A stretch of 64,000 nt of DNA from Amphimedon queenslandica (Eukaryota > Porifera > Demospongiae > Haplosclerida > Niphatidae): NCBI RefSeq assembly GCF_000090795.2, contig NW_003546333.1:132130-196129 (forward strand), read 5' to 3'. Positions 21,275 through 32,451 of this stretch are shown one piece after another (position 1 is the first letter of the stretch; each line of letters opens with the position of its first letter). Both the position numbers and the translations under genes were made by a program. Under the pieces are notes generated by a model. That model was not told the origin of the DNA. It did no database searches and saw nothing but the letters and a program-made list of their open reading frames with translations.

Positions 21275-24139
21275 TTGCCTGACAGTATTTTTGAGTAACC
21301 AATGATGAAAGAGATGTAGCATAGTTTGTAGATGACAAGTTTCCACCAGAGATGTAATTTAAACAACTAAATATACTTTCAATGGCACTCCCATTAACCC
21401 GAATCGGTGTAATAAAATGCTTTGGATGTCTTGATAAAAAATCTTTACAGAGCCCTTGAAAACCACAAGTCATAATTAGGAGCAAATCCCACGTCTACAT
21501 GTATGTCAACAGTAAATAATATTAAATTGTTAAAGTACATAATTAATTATACCTGCCAAAACTAAGATTTCTTTTTGAAGTGGACTTCGCAATTTGATGT
21601 CTGCCAAAAATGATTGTTTTAACTAAATTAAATTGTCCATACCTGGCTGATGCTGAATGCTTTCCTTCGACTTAAGAAACCATTTCATGCCTTCGTCAAT
21701 ATTCATGAGTTGCTTTGAAGTGACAGAAGATATTTTCTCATGTGAAAGCATTCCATTTTCAAAAATAAAGTTACAAGCAGTAAGGTATTCAGCACAATTT
21801 AAGTCGGTTTTTTTGTAAATTCGTCTTTTTCAGCCATTTCTTTGATCGCAACAATCATATACGGTTGCTATTAAAAATGAAAGAACATGCATTAAGCAAA
21901 TAAAATTACTTGCATGATTTTGGCTGGTAAGACATTTAATCGAGTCCAGGAGTCATGTACTACATACGCATATTTTAATCTTGGTACACGTCTTCTGATC
22001 CCATTCTGTGCCCTGTAAAGATTTGACCTGTAAACTGATTCAATCGAGCTCCATCCAAATCTAGTGCCACCTAAAGTAAAATCTTTTGTTCCTGCACTCC
22101 GGGAACTATAGAGTGCAGCTATCATATTTTTGAGCTAAATTAAAAAAAGAGAACTTCTTTTAATTTATAGCAGTAAGTATACCTGATGAGATGGGCAAAT
22201 AAGAAGATAAGTGTTTTTTCCATCAAATGGTGACTTGAACCATGGTTGTTGTATATCATTGTCATTATTGACATACCCACACAACAGTTTAAGTAGGCTC
22301 AATTTACTGCTGGCACCATCACATAACAAAGCACGTACAAGAAATCCAAATTGTGAAAATGCTAGCATGGTACGTGTAACCATGGAATGAAGAAATTTCA
22401 TTTCCATTGATGAAGGGCAATTAAAATATGGGCCTATGACATCAAAGCTAGAACTGAGATCCCTCCAGAGAAACTGAATAATGTAAGTTGTTTTCTGGCA
22501 TCTTTCCCCCTTAGACAAACCTTCATACACATCATGCAAGCTTATGAAGTCATCAGGTGATAAAGAAAACCCAAGAATAGAGCCATTGCTACTGTTCCAA
22601 ATGATTTGGGACTGAACCTACATGTAGTTCAGAGTATAATAAATGATGCAATGGTAAGTATATGTGTAGATTAACTTAACTTCATCCCATATTAATACTC
22701 CTTCCCCTACTGGTATAGGGCATTCCTTCTGTGCTTCTTCTTTCTTAAATGATTCATGTTTCTGTGCTGAATCAAGTAAACTATCTTCACTTATTCCAGG
22801 AGAGCTGGAATGTTTGTACATGTACCCTTTAAGTGTACGATCACATGGAAGATTTAGAATATTAAGAGACTTGAGTGAATGGTAAGCTGCTGGACTTCTA
22901 GAATAGATAGCCAATGCTATAGCAGCATATAAATGTTATTAATATTTGAAAGTTATACTTACCTATACAAATAGTTACGGGAGACCACTTGTTTGCCCAC
23001 AAACCAGAACCTTTTGACAAACTAACTAATTTAAATTAACTTTTGGATTTGAAACCTACTATTTTTCTCTTGATCTGCCTGAAACTGTTTCCAATCAGTA
23101 CAATCATTGTTGCAAATTTCTTTAAGTTGAGTCCCCAGTCTACCTTGCACACAATTTGCTTCAGCACATATTTCCTCGAGTTTCTGTCTCCCTCCAGCAG
23201 AGCTTAAAATAGTATCAACTAATGTTCCAATTTCTAAGTTTTGCTCTTCATTAACCGAAAACTGCTCCATTTTCTTTGAGTAATAATCCGATTTAACCTA
23301 AAGATTTTTAATAGTTTTTCTCATGTTACTCACTCTTGCTTTCTGGCTAACTGGACTTAGCAGGTCGAAAGGAACCCTGGAACAACTAGATTGGCATTCC
23401 GTTCGCTCAAAAGAAGTAATATCATCATGCTCACGTTTACGTGTAGTCAGCTGCCATTTAAGTGTTAAACAATCAGAACAAACAGATGAAGATTTAGCAG
23501 AAAGTTGATGATACATAATATTACACTTCTGGTGTCTCACTGAATCAGGAGGATAGTTATTAATTATCACTGATTTAAGATGAAACCCAATGCTATCCTT
23601 ATAGACTGAATAGCCTTTAATACCAGGACAGACGATCCATGAACAATCAGCCAGTTTGTTTAAAGTAGCAATGACACTACTATTTTCAAATGGAACAGTA
23701 ACTACAGAATCTTCAATGACACTATCATAAATAAAAAACTTGTAGGAACCATTGTCAGTGACAACTAATCGAAGAGCATCGTATGGGCCAATACTGTCCT
23801 CATAACTTTTCATTTTTTTGTAACAACCAGATAATTCTTTACCTTATTTCCACCAACATCAGCCATTACTTCCTGGGCAGTCAGGGACTTATAACATTCT
23901 GCTTCATCAACAAAACCCTTCAGCTTTATCAAAGAAAACTGCTCTTGAGGCTGGTCACATGATTCCTTAGTCAGGAGAAATGCCCTTAGAGTGGTTCTAA
24001 CAGGTGTCTGAATGTTGGAATCAATCAATTTCCTAGCTGCCAATCTAGGAGATCTTCTGGGTGTCAAAATAGTAGCAGAAGTTGAAGAAACAGGTGGAGA
24101 AAGATGAGGAGACATGCTTAATATGTTACTAGACGCCAT
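21275..24139 (-). CDS. P-like transposase, about ten exons, truncated by the gap
   Basis: Start MASSNILSMSPHLSPPVSST at 24139, next to the right TIR. Exons, high to low: 24139-~23850; ~23813-23334 (WIVCPGIKGYSVYKD, then C..C pairs); 23297-23060; 23025-22963 (GSGLWANKWSPVTICI); 22916-22681 (LAIYSRSPAAYHSLKSLNIL, LIWDE); 22617-22183 (FLWRDLSSSFDVIGPYF, LLCDGASSKLSLLKLL, LICPSHQ); 22134-21910 (LKNMIAALYSSRSAGTKDF, DSWTRLNVLPAKIMQ); 21867-~21635; a short exon near 21550-21600; and ~21490 into the gap (VNGSAIESIFSCLNYISGGN). Introns of 34-63 nt (for example 22135-22182, 22618-22680, 22917-22962) have GT-AG ends and restore the frame at each join, strong evidence of a real spliced gene. Exceptions: the first join is unresolved, and a 7-A run near 21808 needs one more base to keep the frame, which could be a sequencing error. 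Conserved blocks match P/THAP9-like transposases without a THAP zinc finger. Confidence 0.82.
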
Positions 24140-24479
24140 TTTCTACTTTTATGAGTAGGCGTGGTCAGTAATAATGATTAAAAATCATCATTCAAAACAT
24201 AGTATATCCGCTAGCTCTGGTAGGCAGACAGAAAAGCTCGTTAAAGCGGGGGCGTTTCACACTCCTACTCCTTCCTAACCCCACATTATGCACTCCTGTT
24301 TTTATTGATAATTATAATTTTTGCCTTAGGTATCAGTTCATTATAATGGAAGAAAAGAATTTTGAAATAAGAACCATAAGAAGACCTACCGCATTATAAA
24401 AACAGCTTTTGAATTTTTAATCATTAATTATATTCATAGCTCATAGCCTAACTCATAATTATTAATCATTAGTTGTCAT

Positions 24480-25306
24480 TACTAAGATCTATGTCCGGTT
24501 CTGAAACTATTTAAAGTTATATTCAGCTTTCCCGCTCACAGCTCTCAAATTTTTCCGCAGTTTTGCTTTGCAACCAAAGTTTTGTGAAAAAGCAAGTCAG
24601 TTTAGTTAAAAACTTACATTAGCTATCATTATGTTTTCTTATAGTTTATGGATTATGATGAGCATCATGGAGTTCTTCCTCCTCCTCCACCGCCACCAGT
24701 AGTTGGAGGGCCTCCACCACCACCATCACCACCAGTAGTTGGAGGGCCTCCACCACCACCACCACCACCAGTAGTTGGAAGGCCTCCACCACCACATCCC
24801 GCCGGAGGCCCACCACCACCACCAGATGATGGTCTTCCTCCACCACCACCACCAATTCCTCCGCCACCTCCAGTAGCTAGAGGTCCTCCACTAGTTGCTG
24901 GTGGTCTTCCACCAGAGGCTGGAGGTCCTTCACCAGTTGATGGAGGTCCTCCACCTCTAGCTGGAGAACCGCTACCAGTAGCTGGAGGTCCTCCACTGAT
25001 GGCTGGAGGTCCACCACCAGTGGATGGAGGTCCTCTGCCACTTCGCCCTGCTGCTCCAGCACTCCATCCAGCTGGAGCTGGAGGTCCTTTGATGTTGCTG
25101 CTCTGCAAAGGCAGAGGCAGCTCATCATATGGCAGTTAAGCCAAATCAATTGAGAAATTGTATTTTTAGTTATGATCTGCAGTTTATATAGATACCAATT
25201 AAACACCTTTCTATTTCATTTTATTGTAGTACAACAATCTTCTGAGAGCCAGACCAAGAGGCAGGGGCAGGAGGAACATCAACAATACCACAACAAAGAA
25301 CAATAA
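24480..25306 (+). CDS. Spliced gene for a Pro/Gly-rich repeat protein
   Basis: A TATA-like stretch (TATTTAAAG, about 24508) precedes a probable 5' UTR exon ending at 24595. An intron (24596-24644, GTCAGT...TTATAG) leads to ATG at 24648. Exon 2 (to 25134) encodes MDYDEHHGVLPPPPPPPVVG and then a run of VVGGPPPPPP-type units, followed by about seven 8-residue units of the form GGPPPVDG or AGGPPLMA. Donor GTTAAG at 25135 and acceptor TTGTAG at 25229 join to a final exon IQQSSESQTKRQGQEEHQQ ending at 25306, giving 187 residues. Unspliced, it would end at 25139 after 163 residues. The composition suggests an extended, low-complexity protein (an SH3/WW/EVH1-type ligand or a secreted matrix protein); there is no obvious signal peptide. 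Not recognised by name. It shows no transposon features and is the best candidate for a resident gene. The Gly-rich minus-strand frame is a shadow. Confidence 0.55.
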
Positions 25307-25319
25307 CTTTTATTAAATT

Positions 25320-25500
25320 AAAAACTAATAATTAAAGTCAAATATTTTAAAACGTAAAGCCAAAACAGAAATTATGATAGCAATGCTTAAAATTAGTGTT
25401 TGTTCAACAACACAAAACAATTCAATACTTGAGCTTCAATCTTCCTACAATACAAATACATGTGATATTCATTACTTAATTATATTAACGAGTAAAGAAA
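25320..25500. promoter_or_regulatory. 3' flank of the Pro/Gly-rich gene
   Basis: AT-rich, with TATTAAATTAAAAACTAATA just after the stop; no canonical AATAAA within 60 bp, so the poly(A) site is not fixed. Confidence 0.25.
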
Positions 25501-27400
25501 ATACATACCATGGCCATAGTTAATCAGATAATCAATATTAATAAACAAAAAGAATTATAGCCTTGGATCATGATCTATAACACAACAATAAAAAACTATG
25601 GAATCTCACAATATTCTATCTTACTATGTATGCAATTGCTAAGACTAAGACAATATAAAACCTATGCAGCTGGAAACTGGCGCCTCCTCCAGTGTGAAAG
25701 CACCACTGATCAAAGAGCTACAACAAAACATAATGTTACAATCATGATTATTTATTAGAAATTAATTTAGTCACAACAAACGAAATCAGACAATTGCCTT
25801 AGACATTTACCATGCCATGAAAGTATTACATTACACCTTATTGCTGAATCATTAAATCATTCGCAGTTGAAAATACCTTAAAGCAAAGTAAGAAAGAAAC
25901 ATCATCAACAGCAAGCAATGTAAACACACAGGCTATATATGCAATACTAAATATGTACATGTATATGCATGATATAATGTTTGTCACAACATACATCACA
26001 AACCACTATAAAGATACATCTGCTCACAAAGTGGAATAACCCTTCTCCTTTTAAATCTCTTTCCAAGTCTGACCTTATTCTCACCACATTGAAGTCCTTG
26101 TGTAAAATATGTACCAGTGTAAATTATGAATGTGAAATCATACATTATGTACAAACAAATTGACGGTAGCATACATGCATTTATCAACAATTAATATAAA
26201 TATAAAACATGTATAGCTCCACAATGCATATTAAGCTATGATTGACTCATACAAGTATATGTACATACACTGTACATGTAATTTATACATACACCGTTCA
26301 ATTTGATGACTCATGCCATCCTGAATTAAGTTTCTTTTACGAGACCTGCATTGTGCAAATACACATTAATAGACCACATGAATACATTCCAATGTGCAGA
26401 CAATTATTTTTGTATTGTTAATGAGAACATGCATGCACACAACAAAAGATGCACTGGCAAGCATTCATTTATATTGAGTAAAGAAAGTACTTACTGTGGC
26501 CATAATTAATGATATAATCATCAAACAAATATAAAGTATGTAACCTAGAATCATAACCTATAACAAAATACATAAGACATCTCACAATAATCTCCATCTT
26601 ACTACATATTCCATTGCTAAGACGACAATAATATGAAACCTATACATATGTAAACCGGGACCTCCTACCACATGATACAACTACTAATCAAGGAGCTGCA
26701 ACAAAACATTAAGTTACATTTAATAAATAAATTAATTTTGTTACACCAATCTAAACACAGAATTGCCTTTCATTATATTGCACATTTCAATATCAAGCAA
26801 AGGTATTGCTGAATCAGCAAATCATTCCCAGCTGTAATTACCTGTAAAGCATAGTAATAGAAACATAAAAAGTAAGCAATATAAACTCACAGGCTAATAA
26901 TAACAATAGCACAAACAGTAATGGTGAACAAACTTTATTATTAATCACATCAAACCTCACTCTTCAACATCACATTGTAGTCCTTGTGCCAAGCAAGTAC
27001 CTGTAAAAAGTATGAATGTGAATACTAACTAATAATGATAATGGTAGCAACTACAATATTTCTGATTGGATCATACATGTATGGGCATGCATATATTTTA
27101 GACATAATATTGCTTACTAATGCTATCCTCAGTTAAGATACTTTCATGACCTGCTTAATATAAAATAACATTATGTACATGAAGAATTTCCAATGTGCAA
27201 ACAATATTTTTTTTGTTAATGAGAACATGCACATGTTACAACAATCATCAACAAAAGATGCGCAAAATCAGCTCACAAGCATTTATTACGTGCACAGCAT
27301 TGATGGCAGCATTATGCGCAACATCAGCTGGCAAGCATTTACATATATGTAATGCGCACAGCATTGATGGCAGCATTAACATGTATGATGATCATTAATA
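25500..27400. repeat. Diverged tandem duplication, two copies of about 0.9-1.0 kb
   Basis: Copy 1 (about 25490-26430) and copy 2 (about 26480-27390) align in the same order. Shared landmarks are TGGCCATARTTAAT (25511, 26499), TCTCACAATA followed by TATTCTATCTTACTA or TAATCTCCATCTTACTA, GGAGCTGCAACAAAACAT / AAGAGCTACAACAAAACATA, the TATTGCTGAATCA block, GTCCTTGTG with TATGAATGTGAA, and ATGCCATCCTGAATTAAG / ATGCTATCCTCAGTTAAG. Identity looks moderate, with many indels, so the duplication is old. On the minus strand each copy has a similar frame segment (GTYFTQGLQC in copy 1, GTCLAQGLQC in copy 2, the latter after TTTACAG and before an AATAAA). It may therefore contain duplicated small exons; I cannot confirm a gene. 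Confidence 0.65.
27254..27376. repeat. Local tandem duplication of about 60 bp
   Basis: Two adjacent units share ATGCGCAAMATCAGCT, CAAGCATTTA and GCACAGCATTGATGGCAGCA; the second carries a few extra bases (TATATGTAA). Confidence 0.85.
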
Positions 27401-27912
27401 TATGTACTAAATCACTGCTTGAATGATACTACATGTACAAGTATAATGACAACTTTTAATGTTACTCTCAAATTTATCTTGTCCTTCAAAATTTTTTAGC
27501 AGAGCCCTGATCCATTAGCACCTGATATAATAAACATGTAGTACAAGCCACAAACAAGATCCAGATTTGATAATGACAGCTTCCTCCCTTCCTAACCCTC
27601 TGTCCTACATGAATAATAGTCACACAAATTTGAATCAATGCTAAACTCTAACGAACACTAAACCTATTTCACACCCTCTCCCTATCCATTATAATAGTAT
27701 TAAGTATTCAATATTCACTGTTATACATTGATTTATCTCACTTCCTGCATGAAGATAGATTAAATTCGTACTGAGCAATACTGGATGGATACACCAATGG
27801 TTTTCATACACACACATTACATGCAGTGAAATACAAGTCACATTAAACAACCAATGTTTTTAAGATGATGGACCTCCCATTCACCATACCCACTTCCATC
27901 AACAATCAATGC
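27400..27912. other. No gene recognised; probable 3' region of the Helitron
   Basis: No coding frame. The Helitron 3' end (hairpin then CTRR on the minus strand) should lie here or further left, but no convincing hairpin plus CTRR was found. Confidence 0.3.
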
Positions 27913-29013
27913 TTAAGAAATATTAATAGACTTAACTGCTTGAAAATGATTAGTACCAACATGCTTCAAATACAAAGCAGGTGCATTAGTATCACAAGGA
28001 ATGCCATATAAAGTTTGGGTTCCATATCTAGCCCAGCAAACAAAAGTAGGAGTTAGTGAATATGAATATATGGTTGTACCTAATATTGCAGATAATGTAA
28101 TAATCTCTGTGTCAGTGGCCCACACACAATTTCTATACATTTTGGACTTATTTATGTAATCATATATGCTTGAATATCTGGTTGCACTTAATGTAATATT
28201 AAACAATTCTTGAAAGTTTGGCATATTACTAACAATTGCATTACGTAATTCATAATGCTGAGAAATTGACCCAGTAATGAGATATGAAAGGGCATAAAAT
28301 AAACAGTTCCCATCACCAGGGACATCAAGAGTACTATTAGGAACTCTTTCATCTGACAATGGTGTTGTTGGACTACCAGGTAAGATTCTAGCAGCTGTGA
28401 CAAATTTGAGATTTAAAATCTCACACCACCTTCTTTGAAATTCTTCATTACCAGGGTAATAAACATAATCCAATTGTCTCCTCACAATATCTGGGTTGGG
28501 AGGCTCTTCATAAGTAAAAATGACATCATCATCTTTTTTTGGATTACTTGTCTTTAATTTAATGCTTGAGAGTTTTATAGATACAATCAGACTACTACTA
28601 CAATGGTCATTTTTTACAACACACTTGGTTTTATCATCTTTTGGTTTACATTTAATGTTTGAGAGTGTTATAGATACAATGAGACTACTACAACTATCAT
28701 CATCTTTGACATTAAATTTGGTTGTTAGGTCTTTCAAATTAATTAATACAATTAATTTATCATCTTTTTTTGAGTGAGGCAATACCAAAGCAGTATTGTC
28801 AGTACTACTGTCTATATCAACTTTTCTTTTTTGGGGGCAAGGCTTATTTAAAGCATTATCATCATATACTTTACTCTTCTTAGGGCAGTTAGACTTTTGT
28901 AAATCAGTACTCTTACGTTTATTGCTACTAATGTTACTAGTACTCTGTACATGACTTACAGACACCTTGGCATTCTTACTACAAGATTCACCATCATCAA
29001 TTATACCAGTCAC
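27913..29013 (-). CDS. OTU-family cysteine protease domain of the Helitron
   Basis: Open frame of 366 codons, start MTGIIDDGESCSKNAKVSV, though it may originally have been the C-terminal end of the long Helitron protein, because the helicase ends just upstream in another frame. The first half is low-complexity Ser/Lys/Asp with two similar units (KDDDSCSSLIVSITLSNIK and a second with HCSSSLIVSIKLSSIK). The OTU core follows: LDVPGDGNCLFYALSYLITG (catalytic Asp and Cys at about residues 235-238) and the closing His in GTNHFQAV near the end. OTU enzymes remove ubiquitin. Several animal and protist Helitrons are known to carry an OTU domain. The full frame and intact Asp/Cys/His make this the best-kept part of the element. 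Confidence 0.82.
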   Translation of the reverse strand: MTGIIDDGESCSKNAKVSVSHVQSTSNISSNKRKSTDLQKSNCPKKSKVYDDNALNKPCPQKRKVDIDSSTDNTALVLPHSKKDDKLIVLINLKDLTTKFNVKDDDSCSSLIVSITLSNIKCKPKDDKTKCVVKNDHCSSSLIVSIKLSSIKLKTSNPKKDDDVIFTYEEPPNPDIVRRQLDYVYYPGNEEFQRRWCEILNLKFVTAARILPGSPTTPLSDERVPNSTLDVPGDGNCLFYALSYLITGSISQHYELRNAIVSNMPNFQELFNITLSATRYSSIYDYINKSKMYRNCVWATDTEIITLSAILGTTIYSYSLTPTFVCWARYGTQTLYGIPCDTNAPALYLKHVGTNHFQAVKSINIS

Positions 29014-29064
29014 TTGAATCTTTCTCTTTTTTCCTTTACTTTTCTTGATTCGAGGTAAGTCTTT

Positions 29065-30560
29065 TCAAAATTTACTTCTCAGCCTGTTAATTTCATTAAT
29101 GCACGGATTACTAACTTTAACAGAGAGAGGATCAAATGATAATAAATATAATCCATTTAATGTGCATATACGAGACAATGCAACACATGCCATACCATCC
29201 CCAAAAACATCAGTTGATAAATCAATAATGGCTGTATCTAGTGAGAGGCCCTGACATTTATGAATAGCAATAGCATAAGAAAGTATAAGGGGAAACTGTT
29301 TCCTATGTATATACAAATTTTTAGATAGCATAAATCTAGATGTAACCCTTTCTATGTCACAAGGTACATCAATATGATCAAATTTAATTGATATAAGTGT
29401 AGCATAAATACCCATTACTGTACCAATGGCACCATTAACTAATCCTACAGTCACATCAATATTACATCTTAGCATTTCTACAGCCTACTGCTAGAGACAA
29501 TACAGTTTCTAAACCAGCTGTTTTGCTTGGTTGATCTTTTAGTTTCTCTAATTTTATTCTTGTTTTTTGTCAAATTTTGGTGTGCTGCCACTTTCATCAA
29601 TAACATCAAAACATGCTAATTCTATTTTCTCAGTTTCTAGACTTTCAAACATTAATTCATTGATTTTTTGGCAGGCATCTACCTAAGAAAATAGGCATAT
29701 TGGAAGATTTGTTTCTTTACTTTCTAATTCCTTATATTTTTCTTGTATTGAAACCTTAAATATGCGACTCGTAAGCGTATCAATAGTTTCATCAGTCAGA
29801 TAGCCATGCCTAACAGAATCAAGCATCTTAAAGAAAGTTTCGTCTCCTTTTTGTTGCTCATTGATTGTTAGTTCATCATATTCTACTGTTTCTTTCCATA
29901 TGTTAACTGCATTTGCTGCTCCAAGTCTAGTTTTTACTAGTTTGCTGCTAAGTTTTTTAAATACTGGCCTACCATTAACTGGTGGCAATTGTAAGAGGTC
30001 ACCTACAAAAAAATATTTTTGGATCCAAACCATTCATCAGTTCCAAATATATCTTCTAAGCGCATGTGTAAGTATGCTAGATTGAGATTGGATACCATAG
30101 ATACCTCATCTACAATTATAATTTTTAAATTTTTTAAGTGTCATTTTCATCCTTTTCTGAGCTTCTTTATTCAAAGCCCAATATCCAGCTGTTTTTCCTT
30201 CGTGCTCTATTGGTAGCTGAAATAATCTAAGCATTGTTAGTCCACCTACATTAAATGCAGCTATACCTGCTGGTGCTACTATAGCACACATAATTTCACC
30301 ACTTTTTGGATGCCATGTCATCAACTAGGCATTTTATTGCCTCTATTAGAAACAATTTACCAGTTCCACCTACACCACTAATAAACATCCTTAACGGTTT
30401 GATATTATCTAATCCAAGTAGTCTTGAAGACTCATTCTCCAATAAGTCTTCATGTTCTTTTTGACTTATAAAATGACTCTTAATTTTATCAAAAATTTTT
30501 TTTTGATCTACATTAAGCATTGCCTCTCTTTGCTCTAATGTTAAATTAGGTACATTTATA
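29065..30560 (-). pseudogene. Helitron Pif1-type helicase
   Basis: Superfamily 1 helicase motifs in order from about 30560 downward: LTLEQREAMLNVDQKKIFDK, Walker A MFISGVGGTGK (about 30375), IVAPAGIAAFNVGG, IIVDEVSMVSN (Walker B, about 30100), FFVGDLLQLPPVNG (about 29990), then ELTINEQQKGDETFFKML. It ends MLRCNIDVTVGLVNGAIGTV and IAIHKCQGLSLD with ALSRI. Several frame changes separate the motifs. The helicase unwinds DNA during rolling-circle transposition and is normally fused to the Rep. Confidence 0.85.
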
Positions 30561-32251
30561 TGCATGTCAGCAATATCAGCTACTGCTTCCATTATTTCAC
30601 CCAGTAATTCAGGCTCATCATCTTCCTTGTTATCAGGAAGTTCTTCAGTGAAACCAGCTTCATTTCTTGCATCAACTATTTTCTTACAATTACGTTCAGC
30701 TTCTAATAATTTCTGCAGTTTGTTGAAATGATTTTCAATGCTACGTATAGATGCTTCTCTGTGATGCCTAAAAGCTTCTTCCATTGTTTCTCCTTCCATT
30801 ACGAGTGTGCTCTCGTCTCTAAAAGGCACAAATAAAAATATTAGCGAGTAATAAAAATCGTCTCTTTCCGCTTCTTGCATAGGATTAAATTTCCTATGGT
30901 TTGGAAGGACTGGCTTTGATCGAAGTTTGTGTTCTCTTTCTCTGTTTTCTCCTATTTTATCAAATTTGTAATTAGCAACTAATTCGTAAAGAGATACATC
31001 TTCCATGTTATTTGGTCTTGTTGGATAAAAGTCTTCAATTACACTAGGATTAAAAATATCTTTCGAAGATCTATCCATTTTAGGTAAATATGAATAGTTT
31101 TTGATTTTTCTGCTCCTTTTATGAGGCAAGTACACATTAACGTACTGTACGGTTACTGATTTCACGTATAAACTTTCACCGAGAAGAAGATTGCTAGCTT
31201 CATATAGTCCTACTTCTTTAGCTTGAAGTAATTTTTGTCCAATTTTCCAAAGCCTGCTGTATATGTTGTCACAGCTAATGACTTCATCCCAAAAGTCTTG
31301 TGCATGACTCTTTTCTGCTTTAGTGACATATCCAGTTACATACTTTGTTAAGGAAAGACTCCCCTCAGCTATGTATTGCAAGTCCATATTTGCACGCCAC
31401 AATTTTAACAGTAAAGGATTGTAGTCGTTGACTCGAACTTCTTTTTCATTTTGTTTGAGATAATATATTTTATTGCATGATTTCAAGCTATTTTCAACAT
31501 CATTGATGCAAATACCATCTCGTACTGGTCTAGGAAAATCAAATCGGCATCTAGATACATAGGTCTTGCCGACTTTAATATTTCATTTGCAGTATTTGCT
31601 GCACTTGTGCATTTGGTATTTTGTTACCAAAAAATTTAAATCAGGCGACGTATTACTATCTGGTATATGACAGGTAATCCTATCTTGTATGAAAGAACAG
31701 ACTTCTTCTGGACGATCAATACCAACAGGAGCATTTTCAATCCATAGGAGGATGTGATAATGAGGCGCTCTACGCATTTGATATTCTTTTTTAACATAAT
31801 ATTGTTCTACTTTGCCTAAAACACCTCTCTGGAGAATGACTATTTTAAGGATATACTTCAATTTATATGAAAATTGTCGTGATACTGAAACAGGGTTCTC
31901 TGTACATAATCTAGAAATACTATAGGATTATGGTGCATTATTCACTTTTCTTAAATATTGTGCCATATCAGCTGAATCGTTTTCAGCACAACTGAACGTT
32001 AGGAAAAGTGTTGGTGAGCCATACTCAGCAATCATTGCTTTGACTTCACCTTTCACACGGAACCAATATTGATTTGTGCCCCATATTGGAGCCAACATGG
32101 TACTTAAATTGCCCTCAAATTCTTCATCTAAAACATCAATTTGTCCCAATATTTCAGCAACAGTTTGACCAACGTTGCCTCTTGTTGTTTTTAATAAATT
32201 ATATATGCCAGTCTTTAAGGCCATATTAATTTTTAATCCGTAATAGTGCAA
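30560..32251 (-). pseudogene. Helitron Rep (HUH nuclease) region
   Basis: From 32251 downward: NQYWFRVKGEVKAMIAEYGS with PTLFLTFSCAEND, then the HUH block EYQMRRAPHYHILLWIE (about 31770; here His-Tyr-His), the Cys/His segment LVTKYQMHKCSKYCK, and the two-tyrosine block LTKYVTGYVTKAEK (about 31330) that carries the nicking tyrosines. A linker follows with NYSYLPKMDRSSKD and NMEDVSLYELVANYKF. All catalytic motifs are still visible, but frame changes fall between 31928 and 31861 and between 31583 and 31486. Confidence 0.85.
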
Positions 32252-32451
32252 ACAATATGAATGATTTCTACGAAATCAAGAATCTTCGTTTAAAAGTCTA
32301 GATTTTATGTACTCACTAAATGATAAAGTCTGTGCTGGATAGCTTTCTCTGGGATGATGCTCTCCATATTGTCCAGTTGGAAATAAAGTAGGAAAGCATA
32401 ACAAATCAAGATGCTCTTGCCTATTGTCTATAGGCACTTCTTTTACATTCA

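Larger units (their letters stand above)
20129..24298. mobile_element. P-like DNA transposon with matching TIRs (copy 2), about 4.17 kb
   Basis: The left end (20129 on) and the complement of the right end (24298 backwards) match almost perfectly over about 130 bp: GAGTGCATAATGTGGGGTTA, then a GGAAGGAGTAGGAG block, GTGAAACGCCCCCGCTTTAA and CTGCCTACCAGAGCTAGCGG. The outermost bases read CAC/GGAGTG. A possible 7-bp duplication TTTTTAT flanks it (20122-20128 and 24299-24305), but the tract is T-rich so this is uncertain. The transposase gene starts just inside the right TIR on minus. A short basic exon starts just inside the left TIR on plus. High TIR identity and coherent splice sites mark it as the youngest autonomous-looking element here. 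An assembly gap hides about 840 bp of it. Confidence 0.85.

Noticed and set aside
20297-21485. Five long reading frames spanning 20297-21485
   Set aside because: They cross the run of N; only the short parts outside the gap are informative.
22165-22539. Separate small genes at 22165-22539, 22618-22914 and 23298-23813
   Set aside because: They are exons of one P-like transposase joined by short GT-AG introns.
24646-25206. Gly-rich and Val/Leu-rich minus-strand frames opposite the Pro-rich gene
   Set aside because: They are complements of the CCACCA-type repeat and have no splice-coherent continuation.
27254-27376. CRISPR-like short repeats
   Set aside because: Only two copies, no regular spacers, and the genome is clearly eukaryotic.
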